Shown here one piece after another: positions 29,354 to 37,835 of a stretch of DNA of 64,000 nt. This DNA is from Mycobacterium saskatchewanense (GTDB lineage Bacteria > Actinomycetota > Actinomycetes > Mycobacteriales > Mycobacteriaceae), in assembly GCF_010729105.1 (NCBI RefSeq), contig NZ_AP022573.1:1612001-1676000 (forward strand), read 5' to 3'. Under the pieces are notes generated by a model, which ran no database searches, had not been told where the DNA came from, and saw only the letters and a list, made by a program, of their open reading frames with translations. The position numbers were made by a program, and so were the translations under genes. Each line of letters begins with the position of its first letter. Position 1 is the stretch's first letter.

Positions 29354-30448
29354 GTGGCAATCGACGACCTCTTCCGACCGTTGAGCGTTCGGTCACTGAC
29401 CGTGCCGAACCGGTTCGCCATGGCGCCGATGACGCGCCAGGCGTCACCTGGCGGAATACCCGGCGCCGACGTCGCCGAGTACTACCGGCGCCGCGCCGCC
29501 GGCGGCGTCGGGCTGATCATCACCGAAGGCATCCGACTGCCCGACCCGGCCGCGGGTTACCCGCACGCGATTCCGACGCTTGCGGGCAACGACGTCCTCG
29601 CGGGCTGGACTCGGGTCGTCGACGCCGTCCACGGCGAGGGCGCCACGATCGCTGCACAACTGTGGCACCAGGGCGCCCAACGCGACGACGCCGACGGTGT
29701 CGCGGCGGTCAGCCCATCGGGCGTCGACGGGCTCGGCAAGCCAAGGGGCCGCGCGCTCACAACCGACGAACTCCCCTGGATCGCAGAGCTCTACGCCAAG
29801 AGCGCCGCGACCGCGCGAGACATCGGCTTCGACGCCGTCGAGTTACACGGCGCTCACGGCTATCTGCTGGACCAGTTCCTTTGGGAGCGAACGAATCTGC
29901 GCACCGACGGCTACGGGGGGACGCAGGCTGCGCGGACCCTATTCCCGGCCGAGGTGGTCGCCGCGGTGCGTGCCGCGGTCGGACCGGACTACCCCATCAT
30001 CTTTCGGTTCTCACAATGGAAGGGCACCGATTACTCGGCGTCGATCGCCGATCATCCGACACAGCTGCAGGAAGTACTCTCCCCGCTGACTGATGCGGGG
30101 GTGGACATGCTTCATCCCTCGACGCGCAGACACTACGTGCCCGCCTTTCCCGACTACGACCGCGAGCTGAGTCTCGCAGGCTGGACTAAGAAGGTCACCG
30201 GGCTGCCGGTCATCGCGGTCGGCTCCATCGGGCTACAGACGCAGTTTCGCAGCGAGAAACAAGGTCAGGTGATCCAGCCCGCCCCCATCGACCGCCTGGT
30301 CGAGCAGTTCGAGGCCGGCGAATTCGACATCGCGGCGATCGGCCGGGCGCTGCTCGCCGAGCCGGCGTGGGTGAATCGGCTGCGCAACGGCGACCTCGAC
30401 GGATTCATCGGTTACGACCCGCAGACTGCGCTGGCCTCGCTTACCTGA
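29354..30448 (+). CDS. NADH:flavin oxidoreductase, Old Yellow Enzyme family
   Basis: 364 residues from the GTG at 29354, chosen because the family begins with a segment like AIDDLFRPLSVRSLTVPNRFAMAPMTR. An open frame continues upstream to 29168 but the 62 extra residues are not protein-like for this family. Seen: QLWHQGAQ, HGAHGYLLDQFLWERTN followed by RTDGYGG, and a FMN phosphate-binding end (FDIAAIGRALLAEPAWVNRL). These enzymes reduce activated C=C bonds with NAD(P)H and FMN. No clear ribosome binding site, so the start is uncertain. Its end overlaps by 8 nt the degraded gene on the other strand. Confidence 0.82.
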   Translation: MAIDDLFRPLSVRSLTVPNRFAMAPMTRQASPGGIPGADVAEYYRRRAAGGVGLIITEGIRLPDPAAGYPHAIPTLAGNDVLAGWTRVVDAVHGEGATIAAQLWHQGAQRDDADGVAAVSPSGVDGLGKPRGRALTTDELPWIAELYAKSAATARDIGFDAVELHGAHGYLLDQFLWERTNLRTDGYGGTQAARTLFPAEVVAAVRAAVGPDYPIIFRFSQWKGTDYSASIADHPTQLQEVLSPLTDAGVDMLHPSTRRHYVPAFPDYDRELSLAGWTKKVTGLPVIAVGSIGLQTQFRSEKQGQVIQPAPIDRLVEQFEAGEFDIAAIGRALLAEPAWVNRLRNGDLDGFIGYDPQTALASLT

Positions 30449-31052
30449 CGGCGGCGCAGCCTTCGAAGATGTGCTGTTGCTTCCTGACTACCCCCCAGGG
30501 GGTCGGTAGCCCCCCGCCGTTGCGTGGGCCGATCGCTGCCAGCAGCACGGGGGATGCATTCGCGGACCGGTCGCCCGATGATCTTCTGTGGTTTGCCGAG
30601 GCCTGAGCCTCCTTGATCGGGGCCCAACGGCAACGAATAGTGGCTACCGCGGTACTCGCTGGGTTCCCTCCGCCAGATCCGACGACAGATCTCTCGACGT
30701 GTTCGCGGGCACGCGCGACTGGCGCGTCGTACTTCACCCCATGAAGAGCCTCGATGACCTGTGGGCCTGAAGCGCCGGTGCCCAGAATGCAACGAGCGCC
30801 GCTGACGTAGTCCGCGCCGGCGGCGGTCATCGCCAAGTTGGTGGGTGTCCATGAGTACATCGGCAAGAGACCGAACGCGAGTTCGACACGATGCGTCTTG
30901 GCCGCCACATATCCCATCTGGCTGACGGCGTCGAAGCTGTATGCCTCGGCGATCATCACTCGGTCGAGGCCGATTGCCTCGCACGAAGTCAGCTGCGCGA
31001 CCACGTCGCCGAAATCGCTGCCGTAGTAGCGCAGCGGCATGCCGAGTTTCAT
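30441..31052 (-). pseudogene. LLM-class F420-dependent oxidoreductase, frameshifted and truncated
   Basis: A good start (GGAGGTGG then ATG at 31052) gives 120 intact codons (MKLGMPLRYYGSDFGDVVAQ; GLLPMYSWTPTNLAMTAAGA) typical of luciferase-like F420 enzymes. Near 30692 an extra GA in GAGAGATC shifts the frame; the true sequence continues in a second frame as EICRRIWRREPSEYRGSHYSLPL and LGKPQKIIGRPVRE. Near 30550 it shifts back (LLAAIGPRN) and then loses similarity, so the C-terminal part of about 130 residues is gone. The single open frame spanning it hides these breaks. Not expected to be functional. Confidence 0.8.
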
Positions 31053-31591
31053 ATTTCCACCTCCGGTGTTGTGTTCGCCTGGACCGCCGATGGCCTCGCC
31101 GACCGCGACATAGCGGGCGGGAAAAGCGGGCGCGAGCGCGCCTTCCAGTTGCGGCCGCATAAGTTCCAGGCGCTGTAGGTCGGGTCGAAGCGCCACCTGC
31201 TCATAGCCCACGACAATGTAGGGGGCGGCGTCCGCAAACTTCATCGCCCGTTCATGGCACGGGAGTGACCTGAAGCGCCGAGTCGCAGACCGGCACAGCG
31301 ATTGTCAGACCGTAGGCGTTTGCTGATGTCCTCGATCTATTCTAATAGTCAATAGATATTGATTTCTCTGGCCTTGGTCTGCCTGCGATCGGAGGCAACG
31401 GAGCGGACGGTGGCCTGAGTGAGACTACCTATTTACCAGTATATTTATCGGCTATCGATACCCGAAGGTGAGGGCGCTCGTCCGGCATAGTCGGGTTCTA
31501 ATTGCCTTTAAATATCGACCGCACAAGCAGTCTGGCGGGCAAGCGGCGTACCGAGAACCCAATGCAAGTCATCCGAGAGCGCGAGGAAAAG
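31053..31591. other. Intergenic region with an AT-rich operator-like element
   Basis: No convincing gene. The frame of the degraded LLM gene stays open upstream to 31244 (MKFADAAPYIVVGYEQVALR and on) but this stretch has no recognisable family and may be a remnant. AT-rich patches at 31335-31365 and 31430-31455 stand out from the high GC. TATTCTAATAG at 31338-31348 shares ten bases exactly with the element before the SCP2 gene at 45293-45302. Promoters for both divergent flanks are probably here. Confidence 0.5.
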
Positions 31592-32623
31592 ATGGCGGAT
31601 CGATCGAGTCTTGTCCCTGACCAAATGTGGCGGTATCCGGCGGGTGTGGTGGAGTGGTTGACCCGTTACGGCCAGCAGGTGAGAGCCCCGATCGAAATCA
31701 CGCGGGTGGGCGTCGGCCAGTCGAACATAACCACTGTCATTGTCGACGCGGACGGCCGACAATGGGTAATGCGCGAACCACCACCGGGAGAGGCGGCTTC
31801 CGCGGCACACGACATCGAGCGCGAGGCACGAATCTTGCGGTCGCTGGCGGCCAGCGGTGTGCCGGTCCCCCGCGTCGTCGGAACGGGCCACGGCCCCGTC
31901 GGGGTGCCGTTCCTGGTCATGGAGAAAGTCGCGGGCGTGGCGCTGGAAATGGAGGGCGACGCCCGCACTCTTGACCTGAATAGCCGCCGCCGGCTGGGCC
32001 TTTCGGTGGCGGCGACGCTGGCGCGGCTGCACCGCCTGGATCCGGGCATTCTTGGGATCCCGGTCTCGACCATTCCGTACGTCGTGCGGCAGCTGCGTAG
32101 ACTGACCGCGGCATGGGAGCGGCACGGCGAGGGCAGCAAACATGCCGGTGAATGGCGTGCGCTGCGCGCACGACTGGAGGTTCGCGCGCCCGCGGCGCCG
32201 GCGCCTGTCATCGTGCATGGCGATTACCGACTGTCAAACCTGTTGGTCGGCAACGGGGTCATCACCGCGGTCTTGGACTGGGAACTGTGCACAATCGGCG
32301 ATCCGCTCGCCGATTTGGCTTGGCTGCTTGACGATTGGCGCCCTCCCGAGGAGCCGGCAATCGTGATGCCCAGTCCCACTCGCGCCGGCGGCTTCCCCGA
32401 TCGCGACGAAATGGTGGGGGTCTACCGCGAGCTCACCGGATTCAACCTCGACGCGCTCGATTACTATCGGGCGTTTTCCCAGTGGCGCGCCGCGAGCCTG
32501 CTGCAGGGCGTTCTCGTCCGTCGGCGCCGGGGCGCGATGGGGACGCACGCTGCCGTGGGCTGCGACGAGCTCGACCATTCGATCGGGGTGCTGCTGGCTT
32601 CGGCAGGCGCGTGTTTGGCATAA
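31592..32623 (+). CDS. Phosphotransferase family protein (APH/ACAD10-like kinase fold)
   Basis: 343 residues. The kinase-like signature is complete: VIVHGDYRLSNLLVG near 208-222 (catalytic Asp) and VLDWELCTIGDPLADLAWLL near 229-248 (metal-binding Asp). Such proteins are often encoded with acyl-CoA dehydrogenases in actinobacterial catabolic clusters and may phosphorylate a hydroxyacyl-CoA, as in ACAD10/11-type metabolism; here that is inference from neighbours. The ATG at 31592 has GAGGAAAAG next to it; in-frame starts at 31562 and 31502 are weaker. Confidence 0.85.
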   Translation: MADRSSLVPDQMWRYPAGVVEWLTRYGQQVRAPIEITRVGVGQSNITTVIVDADGRQWVMREPPPGEAASAAHDIEREARILRSLAASGVPVPRVVGTGHGPVGVPFLVMEKVAGVALEMEGDARTLDLNSRRRLGLSVAATLARLHRLDPGILGIPVSTIPYVVRQLRRLTAAWERHGEGSKHAGEWRALRARLEVRAPAAPAPVIVHGDYRLSNLLVGNGVITAVLDWELCTIGDPLADLAWLLDDWRPPEEPAIVMPSPTRAGGFPDRDEMVGVYRELTGFNLDALDYYRAFSQWRAASLLQGVLVRRRRGAMGTHAAVGCDELDHSIGVLLASAGACLA

Positions 32624-32713
32624 GTTGACATAAGCGCCGCGCGTGCACGGTACCTGCGACCACGCAGCGACGGGGCTTTGTCGTGTAGCCGCCAGGCGGT
32701 GTGCCGTGCTCTG

Positions 32714-33376
32714 TTATGCGGCGGGATCGCCGGCCAGACCGTGACGGATAATCGACTGCGCGTTCTGAACCACGGCTTCGATCGAGCCGCGACGCGGATT
32801 CCACCATTCCACCGCCCAATTCAGCGCACCGAGGACGAGCATTTGGGCGATGTAGAGGTCCAGCTCCGGCGTCAGCATGCCCTCGCGGGCCACGTCATTG
32901 ATGAGCCGGCGCCAAATATCACCGTAGCGCTCCTCCTCGAGGATCTGCCTCTTGCGGATCGCCAGCGGGACCTGGCCCGCGTTGCGGATCGACGCCGTGG
33001 TGTAGTCGGATATCTCCAGCTCGTGACGTAAATGCGCTTCGGCGGCTACCAGGAGGCGCTCGAGCGCCGGGGTGCCGTCCGCAACATCGTTGAGCGCCGC
33101 TGCGACATGCTCACGCATATCGGCGATGCCAGACCACATCACCTCCTCGATAAGGTCGTCGCGCGAAGGAAAGTAGTAATAAATCGCCGGGGCCTGCAGA
33201 TGCGCCGCGGCCGCAACGTCCGTGAGCCGCAACCCCGCGTAGCCACGCTCGGAGAGCACGCGCGCGGCCGCATCCAGGATTCGCGACCGAGTCAACGCCG
33301 ACTTCGATTCCGACGTCGCGTCCTCCTGGTCGATCGAGACGGGAACCGTCGTCGACCGGGCGCTTTGCCTTGCCAT
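32714..33376 (-). CDS. TetR-family regulator, copy 1
   Basis: 220 residues from the ATG at 33376. N-terminal HTH (about 30-75): TRSRILDAAARVLSERGYAG, then LTDVAAAAHLQAPAIYYYFP. The C-terminal ligand domain contains HLRHELEISDYTTASIRNAGQVP and LVLGALNWAVEWWNPRR. It is a close paralogue of the regulator at 35947 over the full length, which points to duplication or shared ligand type. TetR proteins of this kind usually repress fatty acid or steroid catabolism genes and are released by acyl-CoA; target and ligand are not known here. It converges on the phosphotransferase gene. Confidence 0.88.
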   Translation of the reverse strand: MARQSARSTTVPVSIDQEDATSESKSALTRSRILDAAARVLSERGYAGLRLTDVAAAAHLQAPAIYYYFPSRDDLIEEVMWSGIADMREHVAAALNDVADGTPALERLLVAAEAHLRHELEISDYTTASIRNAGQVPLAIRKRQILEEERYGDIWRRLINDVAREGMLTPELDLYIAQMLVLGALNWAVEWWNPRRGSIEAVVQNAQSIIRHGLAGDPAA

Positions 33377-33505
33377 CCGCTCATGATACGACCCCGGTGG
33401 GCGCATGTGACGACGGCGGTGCCGCGCGGCTAACAGCGATTAAATCCAGGGCACAGCGCCGGACGTCTCGGTGCGGCCCGCTTGTGACCGCGGGCTGCGC
33501 AGCCG

Positions 33506-33775
33506 TCAGGCGAACAGGTAGAGGCCGGTCAGGACGCTCGCGACAATCAGCGTCCAGCCCTCGAAGATCGCCTGTAGGAAGGCGGGCGCGTGGCGCAGTT
33601 CCATGAAGTATCGCCCGACGAAGCGCACCTTGATGAAGGCGATGATGATGATGCTGACGGCGGCGTAGGCCGTGGGCAGCTCATGGCCGACCCCGAGCAG
33701 CCACGATGTCAGGGTGGCCACGATCAGCGCCAGCCAGACGACGGAGATTTTCTCTCGCACAAGGCTTGTCAGCAC
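33506..33775 (-). CDS. Cytochrome c oxidase subunit IV-like membrane protein
   Basis: 89 residues from the GTG at 33775, whose G is shared with the TAG stop of the subunit III gene. Three membrane helices are visible: VVWLALIVATLTSWLLG, AYAAVSIIIIAFIKVRFVG and a C-terminal GWTLIVASVLTGLYLFA, with the family's YFMELRHAP between the last two. This is the small prokaryotic COX4 type that accompanies NorE-like subunit III proteins. A longer upstream reading to 33841 lies inside the neighbouring gene. Confidence 0.82.
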   Translation of the reverse strand: MLTSLVREKISVVWLALIVATLTSWLLGVGHELPTAYAAVSIIIIAFIKVRFVGRYFMELRHAPAFLQAIFEGWTLIVASVLTGLYLFA

Positions 33776-34515
33776 TATTTCACCAGATATACCAGCGCGA
33801 AGATGACGATCCACAGCACGTCCACCATGTGCCAGAAGCAACCGGCACCTTCAAGATAGCCTTGCTCGCGTCCCGTAAGAGTTGCCCGGCGGGTCAGGTG
33901 CGCCATCAGGCCGAGCAAGGCCATGCCGAGCACCACGTGCAGCAGGTGCAGCCCGGTCATGACGTAGAAGTACATGAAGAATTGGTTTGAGGAAGGCACC
34001 AGTCCATGCGAGATCTTCTGACCGTATTCGATCGCCTTGTTCACCACGAAGATCGCGCCGCATGTCATGGCGCCGTAGACCAACCGCCGCGCCAATCGGG
34101 GCGCGCCGGCACGGACCGCGCGTACCGCCGTCACCACCAGCAGCGAACTGGTCAACAGCACAAGCGTATTGACCGCGCCGAACGCCTGGTTCAGGTGCGA
34201 CTGGGAGCGTTCGAAGAGCTGGGGCTGACCGGCGCGGTAGTACAGATAGACTCCGAACAGCACAGCGAAGACGGTCATGTCCCCGAAGATCAAGACCCAA
34301 ACACCCTCCTCCCCGGGCAGATGACGCGAGGGTGCCGACGGGCGGCCATGCGCGGTCGATGATGCGATGTCCGAGGGTGTCACTGCGCCGCGCATGTGCC
34401 GATGACATGGCCGGATATGACCCGATTCCAGACTGCGTGCATCGGCAACCCCGCTATCCGACGCATCCTGTCCCCTGCCATCCTGCGGTCCTTCGACGTC
34501 GAGGTGATCCTCCAT
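33775..34515 (-). CDS. Heme-copper oxidase subunit III-like protein (NorE/CtaE type)
   Basis: Up to 246 residues; the conserved part starts around RHLPGEEGVWVLIFGDMTVFAVLFGVYLYYR, so the ATG at 34395 (206 residues) is an equally good start. Five membrane helices, with FFMYFYVMTGLHLLHVVLGMALLGLMAHLTR and a C-terminal GAGCFWHMVDVLWIVIFALVYLVK that matches the subunit III family. Subunits I and II are not nearby, so it may belong with NorE-like accessory proteins that support an oxygenase or oxidase encoded elsewhere. It is divergent from the acyl-CoA dehydrogenase gene across a 43-nt AT-rich gap (from the longest start). Confidence 0.8.
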   Translation of the reverse strand: MEDHLDVEGPQDGRGQDASDSGVADARSLESGHIRPCHRHMRGAVTPSDIASSTAHGRPSAPSRHLPGEEGVWVLIFGDMTVFAVLFGVYLYYRAGQPQLFERSQSHLNQAFGAVNTLVLLTSSLLVVTAVRAVRAGAPRLARRLVYGAMTCGAIFVVNKAIEYGQKISHGLVPSSNQFFMYFYVMTGLHLLHVVLGMALLGLMAHLTRRATLTGREQGYLEGAGCFWHMVDVLWIVIFALVYLVK

Positions 34516-34558
34516 TCACAATTTAACACAGAATAAAATAAGAGCTAAGGTGTGAAAT
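34515..34558 (+). promoter_or_regulatory. AT-rich operator and leaderless promoter of the acyl-CoA dehydrogenase
   Basis: A strikingly AT-rich gap. It contains ATTTAACACAGAATAAAATA (34521-34540), which matches the complement of 36654-36673 at 17 of 20 positions. TTCACA (34515-34520) and TGTGAA (34551-34556) form an inverted repeat around it. TAAGGT (34546-34551) followed by 7 nt and then ATG fits a -10 element for a leaderless message. Confidence 0.5.
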
Positions 34559-35722
34559 ATGGCGCCCCTTCTCAGCGATGAAGAAACCATGCTGGTCGAA
34601 ACGGTTCGGGCGTTCGTCGACCGCGACGTCAAGCCGACCGTGCGCGAGGCCGAGCACGCCAACATTTATCCCGAGGCGTGGATCGAGCAGATGAAGCACA
34701 TCGGCATATACGGCTTGGCGATACCCGAACAATACGGCGGTTCACCGGTCTCGACGCGCTGCTACGTCCTCGTCACTCAAGAGCTCGCGCGCGGATGGAT
34801 GAGCCTGGCCGGGGCAATGGGCGGGCATACCGTCGTGGCCAAACTGCTGACGCTGTTCGGCACCGAGGATCAAAAGCAGAAATACCTTCCCTCCATGGCC
34901 ACCGGCGAAACACGGGCAACGATGGCGCTCACCGAACCGGGGGGCGGCTCGGACCTGCAGAACATGACCACCACCGCGCTGCCCGTCGGCCACAACGACG
35001 CCGAACTGACCATCAACGGGTCGAAGACCTGGATTTCCAACGCCCGCCGATCGGGCCTGATCGCGCTGCTGTGCAAGACCGATCCCCATGCCACGCCCAA
35101 GCATAAAGGGATATCGGTCGTCCTAGTCGAGCACGGCCAGGGGCTGAGTGTCTCCCGGGACCTGCCGAAGCTCGGCTATAAGGGTGTCGAAAGCTGCGAG
35201 CTGTCGTTCGATGACTGCCGAGTTCCCGCGTCGGCGGTCCTCGGCGGCGAGCCGGGGCGCGGCTTTGCACAGATGATGAAGGGCCTCGAGACGGGCCGCA
35301 TCCAAGTCGCGTCACGCGCTCTCGGCGTCGCCACGGCCGCACTCGAAGACGCCCTGGCGTACGCCCAGGAACGGCAGAGCTTCGGCAAGCCGATCTGGCA
35401 GCACCAATCAGTCGGCAATTACCTGGCCGACATGGCGACCAAGCTGACGGCCGCGCGACAACTGACACTGCACGCCGCCGACCGTTACGACGCCGGCGAG
35501 CGGGCCGACATGGAGGCGGGCATGGCCAAACTCTTCGCCTCTGAGGCAGCGATGGAAATCGCCTTGAACGCGGTGCGCATTCACGGCGGCTACGGCTACT
35601 CATGCGAGTACGACGTCGAGCGCTACTTCCGGGACGCACCGCTGATGATCGTCGGGGAAGGCACCAACGAGATCCAGCGCAACGTCATCGCCGCACAACT
35701 GGTGGCCCGTGGTGGCATTTAG
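34559..35722 (+). CDS. Acyl-CoA dehydrogenase
   Basis: 387 residues. N-terminal helical domain, then MALTEPGGGSDLQNMTTTA (FAD-binding middle domain), LGVATAALEDALAYAQERQSFGKPIWQHQ, and the C-terminal HGGYGYSCEYDVERYFRDAP with LMIVGEGTNEIQRNVIA. The Glu in GEGT stands where medium- and short-chain enzymes place the catalytic base. It oxidises an acyl-CoA to the 2-enoyl-CoA and passes electrons to ETF; the substrate is unknown. There is no ribosome binding site; the ATG looks leaderless. Followed by a TetR gene on the same strand. Confidence 0.92.
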   Translation: MAPLLSDEETMLVETVRAFVDRDVKPTVREAEHANIYPEAWIEQMKHIGIYGLAIPEQYGGSPVSTRCYVLVTQELARGWMSLAGAMGGHTVVAKLLTLFGTEDQKQKYLPSMATGETRATMALTEPGGGSDLQNMTTTALPVGHNDAELTINGSKTWISNARRSGLIALLCKTDPHATPKHKGISVVLVEHGQGLSVSRDLPKLGYKGVESCELSFDDCRVPASAVLGGEPGRGFAQMMKGLETGRIQVASRALGVATAALEDALAYAQERQSFGKPIWQHQSVGNYLADMATKLTAARQLTLHAADRYDAGERADMEAGMAKLFASEAAMEIALNAVRIHGGYGYSCEYDVERYFRDAPLMIVGEGTNEIQRNVIAAQLVARGGI

Positions 35723-35946
35723 GCCGCCCGTGGGCGATCCGCCTGAAGACCTTCGCGCCGCACACGGACTTATCGCACGGCTGCTCGCCCGACATGTTCG
35801 CCGCCAGATCGAACTGATCGAACCGGGAATGCCGGACGCGCGCGGCGTCGCGGTGCAAGCCGTCGACTGGTCGGCGAAACCCGTTTCGTGACGCGGTTGC
35901 GACCACAATGACCGGTGTCGGAGGGTGGCACTCCTATCATCGAATG

Positions 35947-36621
35947 ATGCCGCGGAAGCCGACAGATGCTGAGACCGACGACTCGAAGTCGCAACGCACC
36001 CGATCGCGCATCCTGGATGCGGCAGCCCACGTGCTGAGCGTCAAAGGGTACGCCGGAACGCGGTTGACCGATGTCGCCGAGTATGCCCAGCTGCAGGCAC
36101 CGGCCATCTACTACTACTTCCCTTCCCGGGAGGACCTCATCGAAGAGGTCATGCATACCGGCATCGGCGATATGCGCAGGTTCCTGCGGGAGCGACTCGA
36201 CGAACTGCCTCCGGATACGGCGCCGATGGATCGCATCATGGCCGCAGTCTCGGCGCATCTGCGTCACGAGCTTGAATTGTCCGACTACGCACGGGCTTCG
36301 ATCCGCAACTCCGGTCAGATCCCCGACCGACTCAAGACTCGGCAGAAAAAGGAGCAGGCGGCCTACAACCGCATCTGGCGCGATCTGCTCGACGATGCCG
36401 TCTCCGAAGGCCAGATCCGCAGCGACTTAGATGCGCCCCTGGCTCAGGCCCTGGTGTTGGGCGCATTGAACTGGGCCGCCGAGTGGTGGGACCCCCGCCG
36501 AACTTCGGTCGAAGCCATGGTTGCCAACGCCCAGGTGTTCGTACGGCACAGCCTCGCCCCGGCGGCGCGGCCGAAGAAGCGGCAATCCAAGCGCCGACCG
36601 AAAGCTCCCGCCGCCCGCTAG
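35947..36621 (+). CDS. TetR-family regulator, copy 2
   Basis: 224 residues from the second ATG of an ATGATG pair. TATCAT ends 6 nt before it, a good -10 for a leaderless message; starts at 35944 and 35908 are also in frame. The HTH region (TRSRILDAAAHVLSVKGYAG; LTDVAEYAQLQAPAIYYYFP) and the C-terminal LVLGALNWAAEWWDPRRTSVEAM closely resemble the TetR at 32714. A basic tail (KKRQSKRRPKAP) is unique to this copy. It sits between an acyl-CoA dehydrogenase and a thiolase whose upstream regions share an AT-rich element, so it is the best candidate to bind that element. Confidence 0.87.
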   Translation: MPRKPTDAETDDSKSQRTRSRILDAAAHVLSVKGYAGTRLTDVAEYAQLQAPAIYYYFPSREDLIEEVMHTGIGDMRRFLRERLDELPPDTAPMDRIMAAVSAHLRHELELSDYARASIRNSGQIPDRLKTRQKKEQAAYNRIWRDLLDDAVSEGQIRSDLDAPLAQALVLGALNWAAEWWDPRRTSVEAMVANAQVFVRHSLAPAARPKKRQSKRRPKAPAAR

Positions 36622-36653
36622 ACCGCCGGCTCACGTTATCGCAGCCGAGCCCA

Positions 36654-36676
36654 TTTTTGATTCTATGTTAAATTAT
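36654..36676 (+). promoter_or_regulatory. AT-rich operator and leaderless promoter of the thiolase gene
   Basis: TTTTTGATTCTATGTTAAAT (36654-36673) is, on the other strand, ATTTAACATAGAATCAAAAA, matching the element at 34521-34540 in 17 of 20 positions. TAAATT (36669-36674) then 6 nt then ATG fits a leaderless promoter. The block ATAATTTAAC on the other strand also recurs at 50887-50896. Confidence 0.5.
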
Positions 36677-36680
36677 ATCC

Positions 36681-37832
36681 ATGACTGAGGCATACATCGT
36701 TGACGCTGTTCGCACGGCGGTCGGGAAGCGCGGTGGCGGCCTGGCCGGAGCGCATCCAGCCGACATCGCCGCCCATGTGATCAAGACGGTCGTGGGCCGC
36801 CACGATATCGACCCGGCAGCTATCGACGACGTCATCCTGGGGTGCCTCGACAACATCGGGGCGCAGGCCGGAGACATCGCCAGGACCGCCGCTCTGGCCG
36901 CAGGACTGCCCGAGTCGGTGCCCGGTGTGACCATCGACCGCCAATGTGGATCCGCCCAGCAGGCAGTGCATTTCGCCGCCCAGGCGGTGATGAGCGGAAC
37001 GTGCGACCTGATCGTGGCCGGCGGTGTCCAGAAAATGAGCCAGTTCCCCATCCTCAGTGCGTTCAGCGCCGGCGAGCCGTATGGTTCGACTGATCCGTGG
37101 AGAGGGTGCGACGGGTGGCGGGCGCGCTACGGCGATCAGGAGATCTCGCAATTCCGCGGCGCGGAATTGATTGCTGCCCAATGGAAGTTGTCCCGCGAGG
37201 ACAACGAGCGGTTTGCGCTCGCCAGCCACCGGCGTGCCGTCAGCGCGATCTCCGAAGGCCGCTTCACCCGAGAGATCACTCCTTTCGTCGGGCTCACTGC
37301 CGACGAAGGACCTCGGGCAGACACGAGCCTGGAGAAGATGGCGTCGCTACCCACCCTCGTCGAGGGAGGTGTGCTGACCGCCGCGGCGGCCAGCCAAATC
37401 TCAGATGGCGCAGCCGCACTGCTCGTCGCGTCTCAGGGCGCCGTCGACCGGTTCGGGTTGACCCCGCGGGCCAGGATCCACCATATGTCGGTGCGCGGTG
37501 CGGACCCGGTGATGATGTTGACGGCGCCGATCCCGGCAACCCAGCACGCCCTGAAGCGCACGGGACTCTCGATCGACGACATCGACACCGTCGAGATCAA
37601 CGAGGCCTTCGCCCCGGTGGTGCTGGCATGGCTGACCGAACTGGGCGCCGACCCGGAAAAGGTCAATCCGAACGGCGGTGCAATCGCACTGGGCCATCCG
37701 ATTGGATGCACCGGCGCGCGTTTGATGACTTCGATGCTGCACGAATTGGAACGCACCGGGGGTCGGTTCGGGTTGCAGACGATGTGCGAAGGCGGCGGGC
37801 AGGCCAACGTCACGATCATCGAACGGATCTAA
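36681..37832 (+). CDS. Acetyl-CoA C-acyltransferase (thiolase)
   Basis: 383 residues, complete thiolase. The acyl-accepting Cys is in TIDRQCGSAQQAVHFAAQ, the catalytic His in ALGHPIGCTGARLMTS and the second Cys in LQTMCEGGGQANVTI. It cleaves 3-ketoacyl-CoA with CoA. The ATG follows an AT-rich element without a ribosome binding site. The following acyl-CoA dehydrogenase gene begins 3 nt after the stop, so the two form an operon. Thiolases of this group are common in degradative clusters for long or branched acyl chains. Confidence 0.92.
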   Translation: MTEAYIVDAVRTAVGKRGGGLAGAHPADIAAHVIKTVVGRHDIDPAAIDDVILGCLDNIGAQAGDIARTAALAAGLPESVPGVTIDRQCGSAQQAVHFAAQAVMSGTCDLIVAGGVQKMSQFPILSAFSAGEPYGSTDPWRGCDGWRARYGDQEISQFRGAELIAAQWKLSREDNERFALASHRRAVSAISEGRFTREITPFVGLTADEGPRADTSLEKMASLPTLVEGGVLTAAAASQISDGAAALLVASQGAVDRFGLTPRARIHHMSVRGADPVMMLTAPIPATQHALKRTGLSIDDIDTVEINEAFAPVVLAWLTELGADPEKVNPNGGAIALGHPIGCTGARLMTSMLHELERTGGRFGLQTMCEGGGQANVTIIERI

Positions 37833-37835
37833 GCC

